A stretch of 19,850 nt of DNA from Candidatus Pelagibacter sp. (lineage in GTDB: Bacteria; Pseudomonadota; Alphaproteobacteria; Pelagibacterales; Pelagibacteraceae), in NCBI GenBank assembly GCA_028101445.1, contig JAOHKR010000012.1, positions 1-19,850 of the forward strand. Reading direction: 5' to 3'. Below the pieces are notes generated by a model. The model was not told where the DNA came from. It was given only the letters and a program-made list of their open reading frames with translations, and did not search any database. A program made the position numbers and the translations under genes. Positions 14,220 to 19,850 of this stretch are shown in pieces (position 1 is the first letter of the stretch; each line of letters begins with the position of its first letter).

Positions 14220-15276
14220 TATTTACCAACCTATTATTTGTATCAAAATATAAAAACTCATCTACATTCATAAATAATTTTGTATTCTCACCAATATTTT
14301 TTTGTTGAATACCGTTTGATAAAGAAACCCAATTAAGTTTTCCATTAGTAAAATGAATTAAACTTTCAGATCCACTTAATTCGGAAATCAAAACTTTTCC
14401 ATTAATTTCAACTGAATTTTTTCCTTCTTTATACGTAGTTATGTTATGGGGTCTTATGCCTATTTTATAGTTTCCATCTTTAATTTTTACATTCGATTTC
14501 CATTGGACATTATTATCAGTTAATTTAAACATTTCTCCATTTTTACTTATTTCAGCTATATTCATTGGAGGATCACTAAATACCTTTGCTGAAGTCAAAT
14601 TTTCAGGTTTATTGTAAACATCTAAGGTTTTTCCATACTGAATAATATTTCCTTCTAATAATGTTGCTGTGTTTCCACCTATCATTAATGCATCCAAAGG
14701 TTCTGTTGTTGCGTACACAACAATGCAATCTCTATCTTCAAATAATTTGGGTAATTCTTCTCTAAGTTCTTCACGAAGTTTAAAATCTAAATTTGCTAAA
14801 GGTTCGTCTAACAATATTAGATCTGAGTCTTTTACTAATGCTCTAGCAAGAGCGGTTCTTTGTTGTTGTCCTCCTGATAATTCATCAGGTTTTTTATTTA
14901 ACATTGCTGATAATTTAAGAAGTTCAGCAACTTTTCCTACTCTTTCTTTAATCTGATCTGAACTAACACCGGTGATTTTTAAAGGTGAAGCTATGTTTTC
15001 AAAAACTGTAAAATTTGGATAATTAATAAATTGCTGATAAACCATTGAACAATTTCTCTTTTGTACTTCTTTACCTGTAACATTTTCACCATTAAACCAG
15101 ATTTCACCTGATGTAGGTTTATCCAGTCCTGCCATAATTTGCATAAGGGTTGTTTTACCAGCTAGAGTAGATCCTAATAGTACGTTGATGGTATTTTTTT
15201 CTAATTTAAGGTTTGTAGAATATATATGAGTTTCTATACCTACTTTTTTTTCAACATTTTTTAATTCTAAACTCAT
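14212..15276 (-). CDS. glpS: Glycerol ABC transporter ATPase 1 (non-canonical Walker A and H-loop)
   Basis: A 354-residue ABC ATPase with TOBE-like C-terminus. The signature LSGGQQQRTALARAL (133-147) and Walker B LILLDEPLANLD (153-164) are canonical. Walker A reads GSTLAGKTT (35-43), keeping Lys41, and the H-loop position is Thr191 in YATTEPLDAL instead of His. Both substitutions are, as I recall, typical of GlpS in alphaproteobacteria. Paired with GlpT this gives one complete and one degenerate ATP site. It is the first gene after the hairpin that follows glpV, starting about 26 nt beyond that stem, and it overlaps glpT by 8 nt. No strong ribosome-binding site is visible before its ATG. Confidence 0.9.
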   Translation of the reverse strand: MSLELKNVEKKVGIETHIYSTNLKLEKNTINVLLGSTLAGKTTLMQIMAGLDKPTSGEIWFNGENVTGKEVQKRNCSMVYQQFINYPNFTVFENIASPLKITGVSSDQIKERVGKVAELLKLSAMLNKKPDELSGGQQQRTALARALVKDSDLILLDEPLANLDFKLREELREELPKLFEDRDCIVVYATTEPLDALMIGGNTATLLEGNIIQYGKTLDVYNKPENLTSAKVFSDPPMNIAEISKNGEMFKLTDNNVQWKSNVKIKDGNYKIGIRPHNITTYKEGKNSVEINGKVLISELSGSESLIHFTNGKLNWVSLSNGIQQKNIGENTKLFMNVDEFLYFDTNNRLVNNG

Positions 15277-15302
15277 ATTTGCAATTTATAATTTAGTTTT
15301 AA

Positions 15303-15331
15303 AAAAAGGGGGCAATAAATGCCCCCTTTTT
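15303..15331 (-). terminator. Intrinsic-terminator-like hairpin between glpV and glpS
   Basis: On the minus strand the sequence forms a 12-bp stem: AAAAA plus GGGGGCA pairs with TGCCCCC plus TTTTT around a 5-nt loop (TTTAT). The transcript then continues with two more U (U7 in all), a textbook intrinsic terminator or strong RNA-stabilising stem. It lies 19 nt after the glpV stop and 26 nt before the glpS ATG. Because no separate glpS promoter is evident, partial read-through would give high glpV and lower permease/ATPase expression, the usual stoichiometry for binding-protein transporters. Confidence 0.8.
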
Positions 15332-15350
15332 AAATTTAGATTAACCTAGG

Positions 15351-17081
15351 TTACTTCCAAGCGTCTTTAAATGCTACGGTTTTTCCTTGAGGTTTCTCAT
15401 TTACTTTAGCTTTTGGCGAACCAGCTTTATTCAACCAATAAGAAGCTTCTCTTGGTTTATTAAGTCTTGGTCCACATCCACCGTATGCGTTACTACCTTT
15501 ATCAGCAGCTTCCATACGAGACATAACTAAGTCCATCTCATCTGCAAGACGATCCATAGTTTGTTGTGGTGTAAATGTACCAGAGTTAACTTCTCCGATA
15601 TGCTGCCACCATAATTGTGCTAGCTTCGGATAATCTGGAACGTTGATACCTGTTGGTGACCATACATTTCTGTTGTCTGATCTATAGAACTCAATAAGTC
15701 CACCTAGTTCAGGCGCTCTCTTCGTGAAGTGTTTGTTGTTAACAGTACTTTTTCTTACGAATGTTAAACCAACATCAGCTTTTTTAAGAGATACAGTTTT
15801 TGAAACTGTAAATTGAGCGTACAACCATGCAGCTTTTCTTCTGTCAACTGGAGTAGACTTAAACATAGTCCATGATCCAACATCTTGATAACCAAGCTTC
15901 ATGCCTTGTTCCCAATAAGGTCCTTTAGGTGATGGGCCCATTCTCCATAAAGGCATACCGTCTTTATCAACTACTTTATTGTTAGGATTTTTTCCTACTA
16001 AAGAAGCTGTGAAAGCAGTGTACCAGAAAATTTGCTGAGCAACATTTCCTGAAGAAAGAGATGGTAAAGACTGATAAAAGTCCATAGCTGCTGCTCCCGG
16101 AGGTGCGTAAGCTCTTAACCATTCATCCCATTTTCTAATTGCGTATACAGCGGCAGGGCCATTAGTCGCTCCACCTCTTGATACGTTAGCGCCAACTGGG
16201 TTACAAGAACCTTTTTCCATTCTTATGCCCCACTCGTCTACAGGTACTCCATTAGGTAGACCTTTACTTCCTGCACCAGCCATTGATAACCATGCATCAG
16301 TCATTCTCCAACCTAAATCCGGAGCTCTTTTACCGTAGTCCATATGACCATAAATGTTAACACCGTCTATTTTCTTAACATCTTCTGAAAAGAATTTAGC
16401 GATATCTTCATAAGCAGACCAGTTAACTGGCACACCTAATTCATAACCATATTTCGCTTTAAATTGTTTTTTAATCTCAGGTCTGTCAAACCAATCTTTT
16501 CTAAACCAATAAAGGTTAGCAAATTGTTGATCTGGTAACTGATAAAGGTTTCCATCTGGACCTGTTGTAAATTGAAGTCCGATAAAATCTTTAAGATCTA
16601 AAGTTGGTAAAGTAACATCTTTACCTTCACCTTTCATCCATTCAGTTAAGTTTACAGCTTGTTGCATACGCGCGTGCGTACCAATTAAGTCTGAGTCATT
16701 TACATAAGCATCGTAGATACTTACGTTTGTTTGCATTTGTGTTTGTACAGCCATTACTACATCACCTTCACCGATAATTTGGTGTTGTACTTTAATACCT
16801 GTAATTTCTTCAAACGCTTTTGTTAGTGTCTTAGACTCGTAAACGTGAGTTGGTATACCCTCAGATACTACTTTTAAAGACATTCCTTTGAACGGCTTCG
16901 CAGCATTGTGGAACCAATTTAATTCCTTCTCTCTTTCTTTGGCAGAAAGAACAGAAAGTTTAAATTCTCCGTCAGACCACTTCTTAATTGCACCTGCATG
17001 ACCGTCAGCAAATGAATTAGAAATAGATACGATTGAAAAAGAAACAGCAAAAGCTAAGATAATTTTAAATGATTTAAACAT
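15351..17081 (-). CDS. glpV: Glycerol ABC transporter, periplasmic substrate-binding protein
   Basis: A 576-residue large solute-binding protein of the GlpV type. Residues 1-25 are a signal peptide (MFKSFK, hydrophobic run, SNSFA) with likely cleavage before DGHAG. The mature chain has the family-typical KWSDGEFKLSVLS (34-46), NWFHNAAKPFKGMSLKVVSE (55-74), EGDVVMAVQTQMQ and IYDAYVNDSDLIGTH (122-136), and is rich in Trp and aromatic residues. Its length, well above ordinary sugar-binding proteins, agrees with GlpV. It would capture glycerol in the periplasm and pass it to GlpP/GlpQ. It has the best Shine-Dalgarno sequence noticed here and is followed by a strong hairpin, suggesting a highly expressed, separately regulated cistron. 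Base composition is noticeably less AT-rich than in galE or glpK. Confidence 0.93.
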   Translation of the reverse strand: MFKSFKIILAFAVSFSIVSISNSFADGHAGAIKKWSDGEFKLSVLSAKEREKELNWFHNAAKPFKGMSLKVVSEGIPTHVYESKTLTKAFEEITGIKVQHQIIGEGDVVMAVQTQMQTNVSIYDAYVNDSDLIGTHARMQQAVNLTEWMKGEGKDVTLPTLDLKDFIGLQFTTGPDGNLYQLPDQQFANLYWFRKDWFDRPEIKKQFKAKYGYELGVPVNWSAYEDIAKFFSEDVKKIDGVNIYGHMDYGKRAPDLGWRMTDAWLSMAGAGSKGLPNGVPVDEWGIRMEKGSCNPVGANVSRGGATNGPAAVYAIRKWDEWLRAYAPPGAAAMDFYQSLPSLSSGNVAQQIFWYTAFTASLVGKNPNNKVVDKDGMPLWRMGPSPKGPYWEQGMKLGYQDVGSWTMFKSTPVDRRKAAWLYAQFTVSKTVSLKKADVGLTFVRKSTVNNKHFTKRAPELGGLIEFYRSDNRNVWSPTGINVPDYPKLAQLWWQHIGEVNSGTFTPQQTMDRLADEMDLVMSRMEAADKGSNAYGGCGPRLNKPREASYWLNKAGSPKAKVNEKPQGKTVAFKDAWK

Positions 17082-17085
17082 TATT

Positions 17086-17091
17086 TCCCCT
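17086..17091 (-). promoter_or_regulatory. Strong ribosome binding site for glpV
   Basis: On the minus strand AGGGGA stands 4 nt before the glpV ATG. Most genes in this window show only A/T runs before their start, so this purine-rich site marks glpV as probably highly translated, as expected for a periplasmic binding protein. Confidence 0.7.
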
Positions 17092-17128
17092 ATTGTTGTT
17101 TTTAACTTATTGAAGTGTATTCAAACAA

Positions 17129-17154
17129 AAAAAACTCAGAGTGTACAGTTTTTT
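17129..17154 (-). terminator. Weak hairpin between glpK and glpV, possible terminator or promoter element
   Basis: AAAAAACT and AGTTTTTT form an 8-bp, mostly A/T stem around a 10-nt loop (GTACACTCTG on the minus strand), with further T residues following. It lies in the 103-nt gap after glpK. It could weakly terminate the gpsA-glpK transcript. The loop also holds TACACT, a possible -10 for a glpV promoter with TTAAAA 16 nt upstream. The stem has only two non-A/T pairs at most, so neither reading is strong. Confidence 0.3.
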
Positions 17155-17184
17155 AATGAGCTTTTAACACAACTGCTGATTGTA

Positions 17185-18666
17185 TTAACTTATTAAAGTT
17201 CTTTTAATTGCTTTAGACCATCCCTTAAGCAATTTTGTTCTATTATTATTTTTCATTTTAGGAGAAAATTTTTTGTCTAATGCCCAATTTTTAGAAATAT
17301 CTTTTAAAGACTTATAAACTCCAATTTGAAGTCCAGCCATAAAAGCGGCTCCCAATGCAGTAGTTTCTTGAACTTTTGGTCTTAAAACTCCAACATTAAC
17401 AACATCAGATAAAAATTGAGAAAACCAATTGTTTGTTACCATTCCTCCGTCTACTTTAACTAATCTTGGCCTCAAACCATCATGTTTCATAGCTTCAAAT
17501 AAATCATAAGTTTGATAGGCAACAGACTCTACGGTCGCTCTGATTACTTCTTTTGGACCTGTGTCTCTAGTCAAGCCACTTAATACTCCTCGTGAATTAG
17601 AATCCCAGTAAGGAGCACCTAATCCTGTAAATGCTGGTACTAAATAAACATCACTATTACCTTTTAAAGATTTTATAATTTTTTCTGTTTCAGGAGCCTT
17701 TTTGAAAAATTTCATTCTATCTCTAAGCCATTGAACACCAGCACCAGCAATAAAAATAGAGCCTTCCATTGCATAAGTAGTTTTACCTTTAATTCTATAC
17801 GCAATAGTAGTTAACAATCTATTTTTTGAGTAAATTATTTTATTACCAGTATTTAAAAGCACAAAAGCACCTGTGCCGTATGTACTTTTTAAAGATCCAG
17901 GTTCAAAACAACATTGGCCAATAGTTGCAGATTGTTGATCACCAACTACGCCACTAATCGATATTGATTTTCCAGTAATAGAAGGATGAGTAGATCCATA
18001 ATCATCAGCACAATCTTTCACTTCAGGCAGAATGTGTTTTTTTATCTTAAGTAAACTTAATATTTTGTCATCCCATTTATTGGATGAGATATTGTAAATC
18101 ATTGTACGACTAGCATTTGTTGCATCTGTTGCATGTACTTTGCCTTTAGTGAATCTCCAAATTAAAAAACTATCAATTGTACCGAATAATAACTGTTTCT
18201 TATTCATTAATGCTTTTGCTTTAGGAACATTGTCTAAAATCCATTTAATTTTCATACCTGAAAAATATGAATCAATTAAAAGACCGGTTCTATTAAAAAT
18301 TAAAGTTTCTTTGTTTTGCTTTCTTAACTTTTCACAATACACTTCTTGTCTTCTATCTTGCCAAACTATTGCATTGTAAACTGGTCTGCCAGTTTTTTTA
18401 TCCCAAAGAACTGTAGTCTCTCTTTGATTTGTAATTCCAATAGTTAAAACTTTTCCATTAATACGTTTTGCTTTTTTAATTACATCTTGCAAAACTTTTT
18501 TTGTCGTACTCCATATTTCCTCAGGATTGTGCTCAACCCATCCACTATTTGGAAAATATTGTGTAAATTCTTTTTGAGAAGAAAAAACAGGTTTTCCTTT
18601 TAAATCAAAAAGTATTGCTCTGCTTGACGTAGTCCCTTGATCAATTGAAATTATAAATTTTTTCAC
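17185..18666 (-). CDS. glpK: Glycerol kinase
   Basis: A 493-residue FGGY-family kinase phosphorylating glycerol to glycerol 3-phosphate, trapping it in the cytosol. It has SIDQGTTSSRAI (7-18), GWVEHNPEEIW (42-52), NQRETTVLWD (80-89) with substrate residues Arg82 and Glu83, DSYFSG with Tyr134, and VVGDQQSA (240-247) with catalytic Asp243. STYGTGAFVLLNTG and VDGGMVTNNWF complete the ATP domain. The start is GTG, overlapping the gpsA stop as GTGA, so the two genes are coupled. Compared with E. coli GlpK as I recall it, the Gly-rich loop ending in Arg236 that binds fructose 1,6-bisphosphate is replaced by THPSITGKSIS, and the C-terminal enzyme IIA-Glc binding helix is not evident. Both feedback controls are therefore probably absent, consistent with an organism lacking PTS-based regulation. 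Confidence 0.95.
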   Translation of the reverse strand: MKKFIISIDQGTTSSRAILFDLKGKPVFSSQKEFTQYFPNSGWVEHNPEEIWSTTKKVLQDVIKKAKRINGKVLTIGITNQRETTVLWDKKTGRPVYNAIVWQDRRQEVYCEKLRKQNKETLIFNRTGLLIDSYFSGMKIKWILDNVPKAKALMNKKQLLFGTIDSFLIWRFTKGKVHATDATNASRTMIYNISSNKWDDKILSLLKIKKHILPEVKDCADDYGSTHPSITGKSISISGVVGDQQSATIGQCCFEPGSLKSTYGTGAFVLLNTGNKIIYSKNRLLTTIAYRIKGKTTYAMEGSIFIAGAGVQWLRDRMKFFKKAPETEKIIKSLKGNSDVYLVPAFTGLGAPYWDSNSRGVLSGLTRDTGPKEVIRATVESVAYQTYDLFEAMKHDGLRPRLVKVDGGMVTNNWFSQFLSDVVNVGVLRPKVQETTALGAAFMAGLQIGVYKSLKDISKNWALDKKFSPKMKNNNRTKLLKGWSKAIKRTLIS

Positions 18667-19709
18667 CTAAAAGATTCCCAGTCCAGCTCAAGTTTTTTAT
18701 CATTAACAATCGCATTTATCATGCCAAGCATTAAAGGTAATTTTTTTTGATCAAAATCTTTATTAACTTTTTTTGAAATTTCTTTCGCAAGATCAGCTCC
18801 TTCTACAGTAATTTTTTCCATTTTAGTTTTTTTGGCTTCAGAGAAAGTTAAACCTTCACCAATATAAGATCCCATTTTAGCATTTCTACCACCACCTGAA
18901 CTTACATATAAATCTCCTAAACCCGCCAATCCTTTAACAGTTTCTTTTTTTCCTTTTAAATGTTCTACAAAAATTTCCATTTCATGAATTGATTGTTTAA
19001 TTAAAGCTGAAGCAGTATTTAAGTAATTTTTTTCTCGTACTTCATTAGTAACATTTTGACTGCATAGTCCTTTTGCTGCACCAACGGCCATTGAAAAAAT
19101 ATTCTTAATTGCAGCTGAAACTTCAACTCCATTAAGATCATTTGAGTGAGAAGTATGATAATAGCTTGTATTTAACATATCGGCAATTTTTTTAGCGGTT
19201 TGAATATCTTTATTAGCTATAACAACACTACTATGAACTCTATTAGCTAAACCAGCAGCAAGACATGGTCCACCAACAGCTGAAATATCGACATTAGAAA
19301 TTTTTCTATCAGCTAATAATCTTTCAAGCTTATCTACTAATAATTCATATTGATTGTTGTGAATACTTAAACCCTTTGTAAGCATTAGTAGTTTAGGAAT
19401 CTTGCTATCCTTATAAAGTCTACTTAACTGATCAGAAACCCATTCAATTCCTTTTGAGCTAATGCCAAGAACTATCATATCTACATTAGATTTTAATAAT
19501 TCATCAAATTTTTCAAACTTAAATATTTTAATTTCTTGGGGGATTTTAGTATTTAAACCTGGATGTAAATTGTCTTTTTTTTTTAAATTATCAATAAATT
19601 CATTTTCTAGATGTGTACCGACAATATTTATATCATGATTGTTGTCTAAACACGGTAAAGCAAAAGCTGAACCCATTGCACCTGCACCAATAATTACAAT
19701 TTTTGACAT
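18663..19709 (-). CDS. gpsA: NAD(P)-dependent glycerol-3-phosphate dehydrogenase (GpsA-like)
   Basis: A 348-residue cytosolic dehydrogenase interconverting glycerol 3-phosphate and dihydroxyacetone phosphate. It has IIGAGAMGSAFA (6-17) for NAD(P), LTKGL (110-114), catalytic Lys202 in VEVSAAIKNIFSMAVGAAKG (196-213), and GLAGLGDLYVSSGGGRNAKM (260-279) with Asp266, Arg275 and Asn276 at the substrate site. The usual SGPSFAxE block reads GGPCLAAGLA (146-155), and the tail after the GLGDL motif is also unusual, so this is a diverged branch. Its coupling to glpK by a GTGA overlap suggests a catabolic role, oxidising glycerol 3-phosphate, in place of the membrane flavoenzyme GlpD, which is absent from the window. 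It could equally be the cell's only GpsA, serving phospholipid synthesis too. It starts 2 nt after the TrkH-like gene. Confidence 0.88.
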   Translation of the reverse strand: MSKIVIIGAGAMGSAFALPCLDNNHDINIVGTHLENEFIDNLKKKDNLHPGLNTKIPQEIKIFKFEKFDELLKSNVDMIVLGISSKGIEWVSDQLSRLYKDSKIPKLLMLTKGLSIHNNQYELLVDKLERLLADRKISNVDISAVGGPCLAAGLANRVHSSVVIANKDIQTAKKIADMLNTSYYHTSHSNDLNGVEVSAAIKNIFSMAVGAAKGLCSQNVTNEVREKNYLNTASALIKQSIHEMEIFVEHLKGKKETVKGLAGLGDLYVSSGGGRNAKMGSYIGEGLTFSEAKKTKMEKITVEGADLAKEISKKVNKDFDQKKLPLMLGMINAIVNDKKLELDWESFR

Positions 19710-19711
19710 AT

Positions 19712-19850
19712 TTAATCTTTAAATATTATTTTTTTGAAAATTGATATTAACTCAATTTTTCCAATAATCATAAAAATTATTAAGCTTATTTTAGATGTTG
19801 TTAGTAAATTAGCAAAATTTAAAATCTCCATGTTAAATAATTCAGAATTA
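19712..19850 (-). CDS. trkH: Partial CDS: C-terminus of a TrkH-like potassium uptake protein
   Basis: An open minus-strand frame enters from the right edge and ends at TAA (19714-19712), giving the last 45 residues. SLIIFMIIGKIELISIFKKIIF (22-43) matches the conserved C-terminal end of TrkH/KtrB potassium transporters, where MxxGRxEhhth is the hallmark; here Arg of GRxE is Lys. The preceding hydrophobic segment FANLLTTSKISLIIFM fits the last membrane helix and its approach. Only the tail is visible, so the identification is moderately sure. The stop lies 2 nt before the gpsA ATG, so the glycerol operon promoter, if shared, is outside this window. Confidence 0.6.
   Translation of the reverse strand, partial: NSELFNMEILNFANLLTTSKISLIIFMIIGKIELISIFKKIIFKD

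Noticed and set aside
14669..14956. Plus-strand open frame opposite glpS
   Set aside because: It mirrors the Walker B and signature region of GlpS; low-complexity Ser-rich translation expected from a reversed ATPase frame.
13155..15276. Reading the odd motifs in GlpS or GlpT as inactivating mutations
   Set aside because: Both frames are intact, overlap correctly, and the substitutions match what I recall as typical of these families; they look like conserved specialisation.
17102..17194. Direct repeat TTAACTTATT at 17102 and 17185 flanking the glpK-glpV gap
   Set aside because: Ten A/T-rich bases in a sequence this AT-rich can recur by chance, and one copy lies over the glpK stop codon; kept only as a note.
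1..19850. CRISPR array, prophage, toxin-antitoxin or insertion sequence
   Set aside because: No regularly spaced repeats, transposase, integrase or phage-type genes were seen on either strand.

Overview
The window is compact, very AT-rich bacterial DNA, roughly 30% G+C by eye. Proteins are rich in Lys, Ile and Asn, and most neighbouring genes are separated by 0-16 nt or overlap. With the gene families present (a GlpVSTPQ-type glycerol ABC transporter with its DUF2160 partner, a FutA/FbpA-type iron transporter, a DmlA-type dehydrogenase) this suggests a streamlined marine alphaproteobacterium of the SAR11/Pelagibacterales type or a relative such as HIMB59/AEGEAN-169. A 6-phosphofructokinase gene, not expected in the best-known Pelagibacter strains, leans toward the relatives. 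The organism call is inference from gene content and composition only.

Left part (1-6289, all minus strand). In transcription order there is a Fur-controlled ferric-iron ABC transporter (fbpA-fbpB-fbpC type), tRNA-Arg(TCT), a small GNAT acetyltransferase gene interrupted by an in-frame stop, galE, dmlA, and the first 36 codons of a gene running off the left edge. Two perfect 7-1-7 Fur boxes lie just upstream of fbpA. A small plus-strand ORF (6415-6630) diverges from them.

Middle (6623-10127). A coupled minus-strand pair, pfkA and an MhpD/FAH-family hydratase-like gene, diverges from a plus-strand pair, pyk and a 55-residue unknown protein. The 60-nt pfkA-pyk interval carries a perfect 12-bp palindrome.

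Right part (10131-19850, all minus strand). A glycerol unit reads: tail of a TrkH-like potassium transporter, gpsA-like glycerol-3-phosphate dehydrogenase, glpK, glycerol-binding protein (glpV), two ABC ATPases (glpS, glpT), two permeases (glpP, glpQ), the DUF2160 membrane protein and GAPDH. Several junctions are 1-8 nt overlaps. A strong intrinsic-terminator-like hairpin separates glpV from the rest of the transporter.

Taken together, imported glycerol would be phosphorylated by GlpK, oxidised to dihydroxyacetone phosphate by the NAD(P)-type dehydrogenase (no glpD is visible), passed through GAPDH and finally pyruvate kinase; PfkA supplies the upper glycolytic step. Triose-phosphate isomerase, phosphoglycerate kinase, mutase and enolase would have to lie elsewhere. 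I see no mobile element, CRISPR array or phage region, and no clearly new multi-gene system. The less routine points are the asymmetric GlpS/GlpT ATP sites, the GAPDH gene at the end of the glycerol operon, the tandem Fur boxes with a divergent small ORF, and the broken GNAT gene.
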